Positions 1-7,937 are shown, counted from the stretch's first letter. The stretch: 15,007 nt of DNA from an uncultured Clostridia bacterium (GCA_947626485.1 CANQSG010000032.1:1-15007); one strand, 5' to 3'. The notes: generated by a model from the letters alone, not told the origin. Numbers and translations are program-made.

Positions 1-1
1 G

Positions 2-955
2 GGGTACGCCCTGCCGCCCGCCGACGGGCCGAACCTCTTTGCCCTCGCCGGGCTTGACGGCCGCATGGAAAGCGTGCTCGGCGACGTGCGGGATTTCGAC
101 GCTTTGTCGCGCGCCTTTGCCGCCGCCCGGCCGGAATTCGTCTTTCACCTCGCCGCGCAGCCCATCGTCCGCGAGAGCTACCGCGACCCCCGCGCGACCT
201 ATGAGACCAACGTCATGGGCACCGTCAACCTGCTCGAATGCGTCCGGCAGAGCGAGGGCGTCGTCAGCGTTCTGAACGTCACGACCGACAAGGTCTATCA
301 AAACAACGAATGGCCGTGGGGCTACCGTGAGACCGAGCCGCTCGACGGCTTCGACCCTTACAGCAACTCGAAATCCTGCTCCGAGCTCGTGACCCACAGT
401 TACGTCCGCAGCTTTTTCGCGGCGCGCGGGATCGCGGTTTCGACCGCCCGCGCCGGCAACGTCATCGGCGGCGGCGATTTCGCCCGCGACCGCATCATTC
501 CCGACTGCCTGCGCGCCGTCTGCGCCGGGCAGGTCATCCCGGTGCGCAACCCCCATTCCACCCGCCCGTATCAGCACGTCCTCGAACCCCTCTTCGCCTA
601 TCTCATGATCGCCGCGCGGCAGGCGGAAGACCTCGCGCTTGCGGGGAATTATAACGTCGGGCCCGACGACGTCGACTGCATCACGACGGGCGACCTGACC
701 GACCTGTTCTGCCGCCTGTGGGGCGAAAACGCGGCGTGGGAAAACCGCGCCGACCCGAACGCCCCGCACGAGGCGAATTTCCTGAAGCTGGATTGCAGCC
801 GCCTGAAATCGACCTTCGGCTGGCGCCCCCGCTGGCACATGGACGACGCGGTGCGCCTCATCTGCGACTGGAGCCGCGTCTGGCGCGCAAACGGCGATAT
901 CCCCGCCGAAATGGATCGCGAGATCGCCCGCTATATCGCCGCCGGGCAGGCCTGA
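2..955 (+). CDS. rfbG: CDP-glucose 4,6-dehydratase, 5'-truncated by the window edge
   Basis: Cytoplasmic extended SDR that converts CDP-D-glucose to CDP-4-keto-6-deoxy-D-glucose, the entry step to CDP-linked 3,6-dideoxysugars. The frame is open from base 2, and the first 21 codons before the Met at 65 already match the family, so that Met is internal. 317 residues are present against a usual length of about 355–360. The missing N-terminus should hold the GxxGxxG NAD motif. Visible family features are FHLAAQPIVRESY, the ETNVMGTVN stretch, the TTDKVY segment carrying the Thr of the catalytic triad, and the Tyr-x3-Lys pair in YSNSK (bases 359–373). GNVIGGGDFARDRIIPD is also characteristic. It ends 30 bases before rfbH, which uses its product, so the two are co-transcribed. 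The cytidylyltransferase gene rfbF is expected just upstream. The assignment to this family over GDP-mannose or dTDP-glucose dehydratase is strong because of the RfbH neighbour. Confidence 0.95.
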   Translation, partial: GYALPPADGPNLFALAGLDGRMESVLGDVRDFDALSRAFAAARPEFVFHLAAQPIVRESYRDPRATYETNVMGTVNLLECVRQSEGVVSVLNVTTDKVYQNNEWPWGYRETEPLDGFDPYSNSKSCSELVTHSYVRSFFAARGIAVSTARAGNVIGGGDFARDRIIPDCLRAVCAGQVIPVRNPHSTRPYQHVLEPLFAYLMIAARQAEDLALAGNYNVGPDDVDCITTGDLTDLFCRLWGENAAWENRADPNAPHEANFLKLDCSRLKSTFGWRPRWHMDDAVRLICDWSRVWRANGDIPAEMDREIARYIAAGQA

Positions 956-985
956 TTTTGCCGAAAAACGGAAGGAGAAACCCTT

Positions 986-2332
986 ATGTCCCAATGGAAA
1001 ACCGAAGCCGAAGCGCGCGAGGCGATCAAGTCCCTCGTGACCGAATATTACCACGCGTTTCACGAGAAAAAGTCGCCCTTTCAACCCGGCGACCGCATCA
1101 GCTATGCATCGCGGGTCTATGACGAAAAGGAGATGTGCGCCCTAACCGACGCCATGCTCGATTTCTGGCTGACGACCGGTCGCTTTGCCGACGTTTTCGA
1201 ACGCGATTTCGCCGCCTGGATCGGCGTCAAATATGCCCACCTCGTCAACAGCGGCTCCTCCGCCAACCTCGTCGCCTTCATGACGCTGACGGCGCCCGAG
1301 CTCGGCGAACGGCAGATTCGCCCCGGCGACGAGGTCATCACCGTCGCCTGCGGCTTCCCGACCACCGTCACCCCCGTGCTGCAATACGGCGCGGTGCCGG
1401 TTTTCGTCGACGTCACGCTGCCGCAGTACAACATCGACGTCTCCCGCCTCGAGGCCGCCCGCTCCGAAAAGACCAAGGCGGTCATGATCGCCCACACCCT
1501 CGGCAACCCCTTCGATCTGCGCGCGGTGCGGGAGTTCTGCAATCGGTACGGTCTCTGGCTTGTCGAGGACAACTGCGACGCGCTCGGCTCGCAGTACACG
1601 ATTGACGGCGTCACCAAATACACCGGCACCTGGGGCGACATCGGCACCAGCAGCTTTTACCCGCCCCACCACATGACGATGGGGGAGGGCGGCTGCGTCT
1701 ACACCGACGACCCGCTGCTCCACCGCCTGATCCTCTCTTTCCGCGACTGGGGACGCGACTGCGTCTGCCCCTCGGGACACGATAATTTCTGCGGCCGCCG
1801 TTTTTCGGGCAAGCACGGCGAGCTGCCCGAGGGCTACGACCACAAGTACGTTTACAGCCATTTCGGCTACAACCTGAAGCTGACCGACCTGCAGGCCGCC
1901 ATCGGCTGCGAGCAGCTCAAAAAATTCCCCTCCTTCATCGAGCGCCGCCGTCACAACTGGGACTATCTGCGCGCGCGGCTCGAGGACGCTTCCGACCGCC
2001 TGATTTTGCCCGAGCCCGCCGAGAACAGCCGCCCGTCCTGGTTCGGCTTCCTGCTGACCGTCCGCGAAGGCAAGACGCCGGGCAGAAACGCCGTCACCCG
2101 CTATATCGAGGCGCACAACATCCAGACCCGCCTGCTCTTCAGCGGCAACCTGATTCGCCACCCCTGCTTCAACGCCATCCGCGGCACCGACGCCTACCGC
2201 GTTTCCGGCTCGCTCGAACAGACCGACCGCATCATGAACGACACCTTTTGGGTCGGGGTCTACCCCGGCATGACCGACGCCATGCTCGACCACATGGCCG
2301 ACACCATCCTCGCCGCCCTGCGCGAGGCATAA
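986..2332 (+). CDS. rfbH: CDP-4-keto-6-deoxy-D-glucose-3-dehydrase (E1), RfbH
   Basis: PMP-dependent [2Fe-2S] enzyme of the DegT/DnrJ/EryC1 fold. It removes the C-3 hydroxyl of CDP-4-keto-6-deoxyglucose on the way to 3,6-dideoxyhexoses. 448 residues, against about 437 for Yersinia E1. In aminotransferases of this fold a Lys binds PLP; here the motif reads SFYPPHHMTMGEGG, with His228 in its place, the hallmark of E1 dehydrases. Cys259-x-Cys261-x7-Cys269 follows, matching the spacing of three known E1 cluster ligands; Cys197 in EDNCDALG is the likely fourth. Sugar and PMP contacts are suggested by NSGSSANL (88–95). The start at 986 is set by GAAGGAG at 971–977. The E1 reaction needs an electron donor (E3, AscD/DdhD type), which is not in the window. 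The gene sits 10 bases before the TPP enzyme, which would use the 3-deoxy product. Confidence 0.94.
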   Translation: MSQWKTEAEAREAIKSLVTEYYHAFHEKKSPFQPGDRISYASRVYDEKEMCALTDAMLDFWLTTGRFADVFERDFAAWIGVKYAHLVNSGSSANLVAFMTLTAPELGERQIRPGDEVITVACGFPTTVTPVLQYGAVPVFVDVTLPQYNIDVSRLEAARSEKTKAVMIAHTLGNPFDLRAVREFCNRYGLWLVEDNCDALGSQYTIDGVTKYTGTWGDIGTSSFYPPHHMTMGEGGCVYTDDPLLHRLILSFRDWGRDCVCPSGHDNFCGRRFSGKHGELPEGYDHKYVYSHFGYNLKLTDLQAAIGCEQLKKFPSFIERRRHNWDYLRARLEDASDRLILPEPAENSRPSWFGFLLTVREGKTPGRNAVTRYIEAHNIQTRLLFSGNLIRHPCFNAIRGTDAYRVSGSLEQTDRIMNDTFWVGVYPGMTDAMLDHMADTILAALREA

Positions 2333-2342
2333 GGAGAGATAT

Positions 2343-4175
2343 ATGAAACAACGTGTAGCGGATTATATCGCCGATTTCCTCGTCTGCTGCGGCATCGACC
2401 ACCTCTTTGAGGTCGTCGGCGGCGGCGCGATGCACCTGAACGACGCGTTCGGCCACAAGGACGGCTTGACCGTCACCTATCATCATCACGAGCAGGCGGC
2501 AGCCATCGCCGCCGAGGCGTACGCCCGGCTGAAAAATCAAATGGCGGCCGTCTGCGTCACGTCGGGCCCGGGCGCCACAAACGCGATTACCGGCTGCTTG
2601 TGCGCCTATATGGGTTCGATCCCCATGCTGCTTTTTTCCGGACAGGTGCGTTACCCGCTGACCGTCCGGGCGCTGGGACTCGACCTGCGCACCAACGGCG
2701 AACAGGAATACGACATCTGCCGCTCGGTCGCGGGCATGACGAAATATTGCGTCATGGTGACCGACCCGACGCAGATTCGCTATCATCTCGAAAAAGCCGT
2801 GTTCCTCGCGAACGCCGGCCGCCCTGGTCCCGTCTGGCTGGATATGCCGCTTGACGTGCAGGGCGCCGTGGTTGAGATCGACGATTTGCCCGGCTTCGAC
2901 CCGGCGGCGGAAGGCCTCTCTGCCAAGCCGCCCCTGCCGGTCGACGCGATCCCCGACGTCCTCGCGCGTATCGCCGCCGCAAAACGCCCCGTGCTCTATT
3001 GCGGGCAGGGCGTCCGCACCTCAGGTGGTTATGACGTGTTTCTCGAACTGGTCGACCTGCTCGGCATCCCCGTCACGACTGGCATGACGACCCTCGACTG
3101 CATTCCGAACGACCATCCGCTCTACGCCGGCCGCCCCGGCGCCACCGGCGACCGCGCCGGAAATTTCGCCGTGCAGAACAGCGACCTTTTTCTCTCGATC
3201 GGCAGTCGCCTGAGCTATAAACAGACCGGCTATTGCACCGATACCTGGGCGCGCGGCGCCTACAAAATCATGGTTGACATCGACCCGGAGGAGCTCAAAC
3301 GCGATTATCTGCACATCGACCTTCCGGTCTGCGCCGACGCGAAGGAATTCATGCAGGCGATGGTCGCGGCGCTGCGGACGGGCGCCCACCCCTGCGGGCA
3401 GCACGGGGACTGGATCGCCCAATGTCGCCGTTGGGTGCGGGAGTATCCCGTCGTGACCGACGCGCACTATCAAATTTCCGACGGGCGCGGCAGCACCTAT
3501 GTTTTTTATAAAACGCTGTCCGAGCTGCTGCCGGAGGGCGCCGTTCTTGTCACGACCTCCGGCAACTCCCGCGTCATCTGCCGACAGGCCGCCACCATTA
3601 AAAAAGGGCAGCGTGTGATCACGAATCACTCGACCTCGCCGATGGGTTACTGTCTGCCGGCTTCGATCGGCACCTGTCTCGCCGCCGACCGCCGCCCGGT
3701 TGTGTTGGTCACCGGCGAGGGCGGGTTTCAGATGAATTTACAGGAATTGCAGACGATCAAACAAAACCGCCTGCCGGTGCACGTCGTCGTGATCAATAAC
3801 GAGGGCTATCATTCCATCCGCATCACCCAGAATTCCTTCTTCCGCGACCACACCCACGTCGGAATCGGCGAGGAAAGCGGCGACCTCAGCTTCCCCGACC
3901 TGCAAAAAATCGCCGCCGCTTACGATTACCCCTATTTCGAATCCCGCAACCTCGATGACCTGCGCGAAACGCTTGAGCGCTTTTTAGCCTGCGAGAGCTA
4001 CGCCCTCTGCCAGATCTTTGTCACCAAAACGCAGACTACCATGCCGAAGGCCGCCAGCAAGCGCCTGCCGGACGGGCGCATGGTCTCCGCGCCGCTGGAA
4101 GATATGGCGCCTTTCCTGCCCAAGGAGGAACTGCTGCAAAATCTCTATATCCCTCCCGTTCCGGAGGAGCCGTAA
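2343..4175 (+). CDS. TPP-dependent acetolactate-synthase-like enzyme, probable YerE-type branched-sugar synthase
   Basis: Three-domain thiamine-diphosphate enzyme of the acetohydroxyacid synthase/pyruvate oxidase superfamily, 610 residues. The catalytic Glu50 that activates the TPP ring lies in YHHHEQAAAIAAEAYAR. GPGATNAITGC (about 76–86) forms the rest of the N-terminal PYR domain. A central domain follows. The C-terminal PP domain carries the Mg/TPP motif Gly458-Glu-Gly460 through Asn485-Asn486, spaced as in the family. There is no ilvN partner and no branched-chain amino-acid gene nearby, so IlvB is unlikely. Directly after rfbG–rfbH the best parallel is YerE of Yersinia, which transfers a two-carbon acetyl unit from pyruvate to C-4 of CDP-3,6-dideoxy-4-ketohexose. 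The tail contains SAPLEDMAPFLP, which I recall from TPP proteins in surface-sugar clusters. The family is certain; the substrate is inferred from neighbours. AAGGAGAG at 2331–2338 places the start; the next gene begins 11 bases after the stop. Confidence 0.85.
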   Translation: MKQRVADYIADFLVCCGIDHLFEVVGGGAMHLNDAFGHKDGLTVTYHHHEQAAAIAAEAYARLKNQMAAVCVTSGPGATNAITGCLCAYMGSIPMLLFSGQVRYPLTVRALGLDLRTNGEQEYDICRSVAGMTKYCVMVTDPTQIRYHLEKAVFLANAGRPGPVWLDMPLDVQGAVVEIDDLPGFDPAAEGLSAKPPLPVDAIPDVLARIAAAKRPVLYCGQGVRTSGGYDVFLELVDLLGIPVTTGMTTLDCIPNDHPLYAGRPGATGDRAGNFAVQNSDLFLSIGSRLSYKQTGYCTDTWARGAYKIMVDIDPEELKRDYLHIDLPVCADAKEFMQAMVAALRTGAHPCGQHGDWIAQCRRWVREYPVVTDAHYQISDGRGSTYVFYKTLSELLPEGAVLVTTSGNSRVICRQAATIKKGQRVITNHSTSPMGYCLPASIGTCLAADRRPVVLVTGEGGFQMNLQELQTIKQNRLPVHVVVINNEGYHSIRITQNSFFRDHTHVGIGEESGDLSFPDLQKIAAAYDYPYFESRNLDDLRETLERFLACESYALCQIFVTKTQTTMPKAASKRLPDGRMVSAPLEDMAPFLPKEELLQNLYIPPVPEEP

Positions 4176-4186
4176 GGAGTGTCGCC

Positions 4187-5294
4187 ATGTTAAGCGAGAC
4201 TGCATCCGCTTCGCCCGCGCTCGCTGCCGCGCCGTCCGCACCGCCGCAGAACGGGCGAAAGGCGTACGCCGATCTGGCAAAGAGCTTCGGACTGTTTCTG
4301 ATGATTCTGTTTCACCGGCAGAGCATCCTTTCCTCGCGCCTGCAAATTTTCGGCGCCTCGTTTCACATGCCGGTGTTTTTCTTCCTGTTCGGTCTGCTTT
4401 CCTCCGACCTGAAGCCCGAAGTCGGCTGGTTTTCCTGCCTGTGCAAGCGGTTCCGCACGCTGCTCGTGCCTTATCTGCTCTGGAATTTGATTTATCTTCA
4501 CCCTTGGCAGATGTCGCTGCAAAGCTATTTCCGGATGCTCTACGGAAGCCACGCGTCTCTTTCGCTTTGCGGCGGCAACTCGGTGCTCTGGTTCCTGCCG
4601 GCGATGTTCGTTGCCGCGCTGCTGTTTGACTGGCTGCGTCTGCCGCTGCGCCGTGCGTCGTTTTGGGTGCGGTGCGGCGTCCTCGCGGCAGCTGCCTTTT
4701 GCGGCGCGCTGCTCGCTGCGCGGTTTTGGAAAACTCCCTGTCCGATCGAAGAAGGGGGGGGTGGGATGGCCGTTCGGTCTGCCCGCCGCAATGAGCGGCT
4801 TCTGCTTTCTCTGCTTCGGCGCGTTGTGCCGCTCTCTTCTGCCGCGGTTCGAGTGCCTGCGTCTGCCGCTCCTTTTGTCCGGCGTCCTGCTGTCCGGCGT
4901 GCTGACCTACGCCGTCGCCCACTGGAATCGCGTGCGGGTCATCATGGCGATCGGCACGGTGGGGCATCATTCCCTTTTTGTGCTCGCGGGTCTGCTCGGC
5001 AGCGTCTTTCTTCTCTTCGCCGCGCGCAGCGTCGAGACGGGGCTGCATTTTGCCGTTCCGGTGCTCGCTTTCCCGGGGAAGCACTCCCTGTTTTATTTCG
5101 CCGTCCATTACCTCGCGTTTCACCTGCTGGACCTGGCGCTGCAACGCTGCGGCGTTTCGGTTCCCGCCGTCCTCTGGGCGGAAACGCTCTACGTGCTTGC
5201 CGTTTTCCTGCTTTGCACGGTGTTCTGGCGCTTGACGGCGTATTATGCGCCCGCGTTGGAGGGAAAGGTGCCCGCGAAACCGCCGAAGAAATAA
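4187..5294 (+). pseudogene. acyltransferase-3 family membrane protein, frame broken at a G8 tract (possibly phase-variable)
   Basis: Integral membrane acyltransferase of the OafA/fucose 4-O-acetylase type, which acylates (usually acetylates) sugars. The ATG at 4187 follows AAGGAG. The first 189 codons encode typical family sequence: a Lys-rich start, the LILFHRQ-like segment with the putative catalytic His, the FHMPVFFFLFGL motif, then KRFRTLLVPYLLWN. At 4754–4761 eight G's shift the frame. Matching hydrophobic sequence (WPFGLPAAMSGFCFLCFGAL and on to the stop at 5292–5294) continues in the frame that seven or ten G's would give. Seven G's would yield one 368-residue protein, the usual family length. 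As sequenced, translation instead runs out of frame as an Arg-rich tail to 5318–5320, overlapping the start of the next gene by 13 bases. Alternatives are a true phase-off allele, ribosomal or polymerase slippage, or a sequencing error in the homopolymer. The sugar acceptor is inferred from the operon only. Confidence 0.82.
4754..4761 (+). repeat. G8 homopolymer tract inside the acyltransferase gene
   Basis: Eight consecutive G's, followed by T and GGG, lie exactly where the reading frame of the acyltransferase is lost. Other G runs I saw in the window reach five. Tracts of this kind are classical sites of slipped-strand mispairing, and changing to seven or ten G's would restore the full protein. 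Confidence 0.9.
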
Positions 5295-5307
5295 AAAGGA
5301 GATTGCC

Positions 5308-6414
5308 ATGCGCCCCCTGATTTTCGAAAGCGACTGCGTTCGCCGCGATATGGAGGATATTGCCTCCCGCCCGGTGGAATTTGCCGCGCTGGACAACACA
5401 ACCGTGCTTGTCACGGGCGCCAACGGGATGTTGGCGTCTTACCTCGTGTTCTTCCTCGCCTACCTCGTCGAGACGCGGGGATTGCATATCCGGATTCTCG
5501 CCGCCGTCCGCAGCCGGGAAAAGGCGGAAGCCTGCTTCGGCGCGCTGACCGAGCGACCCTATTTCCGGGTTCTGGTGCTTGACTTGTTGGAAAAAATCGA
5601 CCTCGACGAGCCGGTCGACTATCTTTTTCACGCTGCCAGCCTCGCCAGCCCGCAGCATTATGCGGTGCGGCCGGTCGCCGTGGCGGAGCCCAACGCGATT
5701 GGGACTTATCGCCTGCTCGATTTTGCCGCGCGCACCCGCTGTAAGGGTTTTCTCTATTTCAGCACCGGCAGCGTTTACGGCGCGGTTTCCGGCGCGCCGG
5801 AGGTTTACGAGGACACGCCCGGCAGCGTCGATCCTCTCGACCTGCACAGCTGCTACAACGAAAGCAAGCGCATGGGGGAAAACTGGTGCAAATGCTTTGC
5901 ACACGAGCGCGGCGTCCCCGCCAAGGTCGTCCGCATCTGGCACACCTACGGGCCGCAGATGGACGTCGAAAACGACCCCCGCGTCTTCGCCTCGTTTCTC
6001 AAATGCCTGCTTTCGGGCAGCGACATCGTCATGCACAGCACCGGGCAGGAAACCCGCACCTTTTGTTATATCACCGACGCGGTCGCCGGCTTTTTGCAGA
6101 TTCTGCTGAAAGGCGAGCCGGGACAGGCCTATAACCTTTGCAACACCGATCAGTGCCTTTCTATCCGCGCGCTGGCGGAGCTTGTCGCCGGCCTCGACCC
6201 CGCGCACCCGGTGAAGGTCGTCTGCCGACCTCGCGACAAAACCGATTCCTACCTCGAAAACCGGACGTACGGGCAAAAAATCCCGCAAAACCGCCGCTTG
6301 CGCGAACTCGGCTGGGAATGTCGCGTCTCCTGCGAGGAAGGGTTTGCCCGCGTCTATCAAAGAAAACTGGAGGAAAGGCGGCTCGCTGCTTTGCGGGCGC
6401 CGACAACGCTGTGA
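5308..6414 (+). CDS. extended SDR, NAD(P)-dependent epimerase/dehydratase (probable CDP-sugar ketoreductase)
   Basis: 368-residue extended short-chain dehydrogenase of the nucleotide-sugar epimerase/dehydratase superfamily, cytoplasmic. A 30-residue N-terminal extension precedes the Rossmann motif Gly37-x2-Gly40-x2-Ala43 in VTGANGMLAS. STGSVYG supplies the active-site Ser/Thr, and Tyr183-x3-Lys187 in CYNESK the catalytic pair. RIWHTYGPQM and the late CYITDAV segment are typical of the substrate-binding part. In the proposed pathway it would reduce the 4-acetyl ketone of the branched CDP-sugar, as YerF does, or otherwise epimerise or reduce the 4-keto group as in CDP-abequose, paratose or tyvelose synthesis. 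The sequence alone does not decide which. An in-frame upstream extension to 5245 exists, but AAAAGGAG at 5294–5301 and the loss of similarity before it fix the start at 5308. The stop overlaps the GTG of the next gene by four bases (GTGA). Confidence 0.85.
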   Translation: MRPLIFESDCVRRDMEDIASRPVEFAALDNTTVLVTGANGMLASYLVFFLAYLVETRGLHIRILAAVRSREKAEACFGALTERPYFRVLVLDLLEKIDLDEPVDYLFHAASLASPQHYAVRPVAVAEPNAIGTYRLLDFAARTRCKGFLYFSTGSVYGAVSGAPEVYEDTPGSVDPLDLHSCYNESKRMGENWCKCFAHERGVPAKVVRIWHTYGPQMDVENDPRVFASFLKCLLSGSDIVMHSTGQETRTFCYITDAVAGFLQILLKGEPGQAYNLCNTDQCLSIRALAELVAGLDPAHPVKVVCRPRDKTDSYLENRTYGQKIPQNRRLRELGWECRVSCEEGFARVYQRKLEERRLAALRAPTTL

Positions 6415-6899
6415 AATTGAACCTTCGGGACAAACTGTCCGCCGCCGAGCAGGGCGGCAAAGGGCGCCTGCTGCTGCAATTTATCAAGTTCGGCATGGTC
6501 GGCGCGAGCAATACCGTCATCAGCCTGATCGTCACCTACGCGCTGCTGTTTCTGCTGCGCATTCCGTACCCCGACGACCCGACCTGGACGCTCAACCTCG
6601 CCACCTTCATCGGCTTCGCCGTCGGCGTCTGCAACTCTTATTATTGGAACAACAAATACGTCTTTCGCGACAAGCGGGAAAACAACGCGAAAAAGGCCTT
6701 TGTCAAGGTCACGATCAGCTACGGCGTCACCTATCTGATCTCGATGGTGCTGATGGATCTGCTCGTGGAATACCTGCACATTCCGCACCTGCTGGCGCCG
6801 ATCCCCCGGCTGCTCTTTACGATCCCGCTGAATTTTGTGATGAATAAGCTCTGGGCGTTCCGCGACCGCAAAGCGCCCGAAAAGGAGAAGCAAGAATGA
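6411..6899 (+). CDS. GtrA-family membrane protein (putative polyprenyl-phosphate-sugar flippase)
   Basis: 162-residue protein with four predicted membrane helices, at roughly residues 23–48, 60–83, 95–120 and 125–148. Family features visible are FIKFGMVGASNT at the first helix, NSYYWNNKYVF after the second, and a C-terminal NFVMNKLWAFRD. GtrA proteins are thought to move undecaprenyl-phosphate-linked sugars across the membrane. They usually pair with a GtrB-like glycosyltransferase, which is exactly the next gene. The start is called at GTG 6411 because it overlaps the preceding stop and gives the normal family length. There is no good Shine–Dalgarno directly before it, so translation is probably coupled; TTG at 6417 is the only close alternative. 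The stop and the next start share ATGA. Confidence 0.88.
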   Translation: MKLNLRDKLSAAEQGGKGRLLLQFIKFGMVGASNTVISLIVTYALLFLLRIPYPDDPTWTLNLATFIGFAVGVCNSYYWNNKYVFRDKRENNAKKAFVKVTISYGVTYLISMVLMDLLVEYLHIPHLLAPIPRLLFTIPLNFVMNKLWAFRDRKAPEKEKQE

Positions 6900-7858
6900 A
6901 AACGGTTTCCATCTCCGTCGCCTGTTATAACGAGGTCGGCAACCTGCGGGAGCTGACCGAAAAAATCCGGACGATCTTCACCGAACAGCTGTCGGATTAT
7001 AATTATCAAATCCTCTTCATCGACAACGACTCGACCGACGGCACCCGCGACCTGCTGCGCGAGCTCTGCGCCGAGGATCCCGCCCACGTCGCCGCCATCT
7101 TCAACGTCCACAATTTCGGCTCGATCCGCTCCTCGACCCACTGCCTGTTGCAGGCGACGGGGGACTGCGTCGTGCGCATGGCGGCGGATTTACAGGACCC
7201 GCCCGAGCTGCTCGTCGAGTTTGTCCGCGCCTGGGAGGCGGGGCACAAGATCGTGCTCGGCATCAAAAAGGGAAGCCGCGAAAACCCGATCGTCTACGGT
7301 ATCCGCAAGCTCTATTACGCCCTGATCCGCCACATCACCGACATCAACCACATCGACAATTTCGTCGGCTTCGGGCTCTACGACCGCTCCTTCATCGAAA
7401 CGCTGCGCAGCCTGCACGACCCGATGCCGTACCTGCGCGGCATCGTCGCGGAGCTCGGCTTCAAGTATAAACCGGTCTATTATCTCCAGCCCGAGCGCAA
7501 ATCCGGCAAGTCGAAATTCAATTTTTACCGCCTTTACGACTACGCCATGCTCGGCATCACCTCTTATTCCAAAATTCCGCTGCGGCTGGCGACCTTCGCC
7601 GGGGCGAGCATCGCCTTCGTCAGCTTCCTGCTCGGCATCGTCTACCTGATTCTGAAGCTCGTCCATTGGTACACCTTCCGCGCGGGCATCGCCCCGCTGC
7701 TCATCGGTATGTTTTTCCTCGGCGCGGTGCAGCTGCTCTTCATCGGCATCATCGGGGAATATATCCTCAACATCAACACCCGCGTTCTGAACCGGCCGCT
7801 CGTCATCGAGGAGGAGCGCATCAACCTGCCGCCCACAGAACAACCGGATAAGCCGTGA
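6896..7858 (+). CDS. GT2 glycosyltransferase, GtrB/DPM1-like polyprenyl-phosphate sugar transferase
   Basis: 320 residues. The N-terminal GT-A domain has VACYNE, the acidic FIDNDSTDGT segment (41–50) and the metal/nucleotide motif ADLQDPPE with Asp98 and Asp101. The ERKSGKSKF segment near residues 200–208 is typical of polyprenyl-phosphate transferases. Two C-terminal membrane helices follow (about 230–255 and 264–290), as in GtrB, with a short Pro-rich tail. It transfers a sugar from a nucleotide donor to undecaprenyl phosphate at the inner face of the membrane; GtrA would then flip the product. Known GtrB proteins use UDP-glucose, but the operon suggests a CDP-deoxysugar donor here, which is inference. 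AGGAG at 6883–6887 precedes the ATG, and the gene overlaps gtrA by four bases. A terminator follows, so this is the last gene of the sugar operon. No GtrC-type final transferase is present. Confidence 0.9.
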   Translation: MKTVSISVACYNEVGNLRELTEKIRTIFTEQLSDYNYQILFIDNDSTDGTRDLLRELCAEDPAHVAAIFNVHNFGSIRSSTHCLLQATGDCVVRMAADLQDPPELLVEFVRAWEAGHKIVLGIKKGSRENPIVYGIRKLYYALIRHITDINHIDNFVGFGLYDRSFIETLRSLHDPMPYLRGIVAELGFKYKPVYYLQPERKSGKSKFNFYRLYDYAMLGITSYSKIPLRLATFAGASIAFVSFLLGIVYLILKLVHWYTFRAGIAPLLIGMFFLGAVQLLFIGIIGEYILNINTRVLNRPLVIEEERINLPPTEQPDKP

Positions 7859-7871
7859 GCGGCTTCCGGCG

Positions 7872-7915
7872 CCGGGCGCCTTTCCGATTGTCCCGGGAAG
7901 GCGTCCGGTTTTATT
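7872..7915 (+). terminator. intrinsic terminator of the sugar operon
   Basis: A 14-bp stem with two G·T wobbles (arms 7872–7885 and 7895–7908), a nine-base loop, then TTTTATT. It lies 13 bases after the glycosyltransferase stop and closes the CDP-sugar operon before the ABC genes. Confidence 0.88.
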
Positions 7916-7937
7916 CTTTGCAAACGGAGACGTCGGC

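Noticed and set aside
1142..2293. Long open frame on the minus strand opposite rfbH, with similar ones at 4942–6360, 7950–9680 and 9508–11118
   Set aside because: The GC-rich third positions of the + strand genes leave few stops on the other strand. The translations are low-complexity (Arg/Ala/Val/Glu/Asp-rich), have no family motifs, and overlap well-supported genes.
5245..5307. In-frame upstream extension of the SDR
   Set aside because: It lies within the acyltransferase 3' end, is Arg-rich, lacks a ribosome binding site, and a strong one sits directly before 5308.
6138..6410. ATG at 6138 as a start for the GtrA gene
   Set aside because: It would overlap the SDR by 277 bases with Arg/Pro-rich, non-family sequence. 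GTG at 6411 gives the normal GtrA length.
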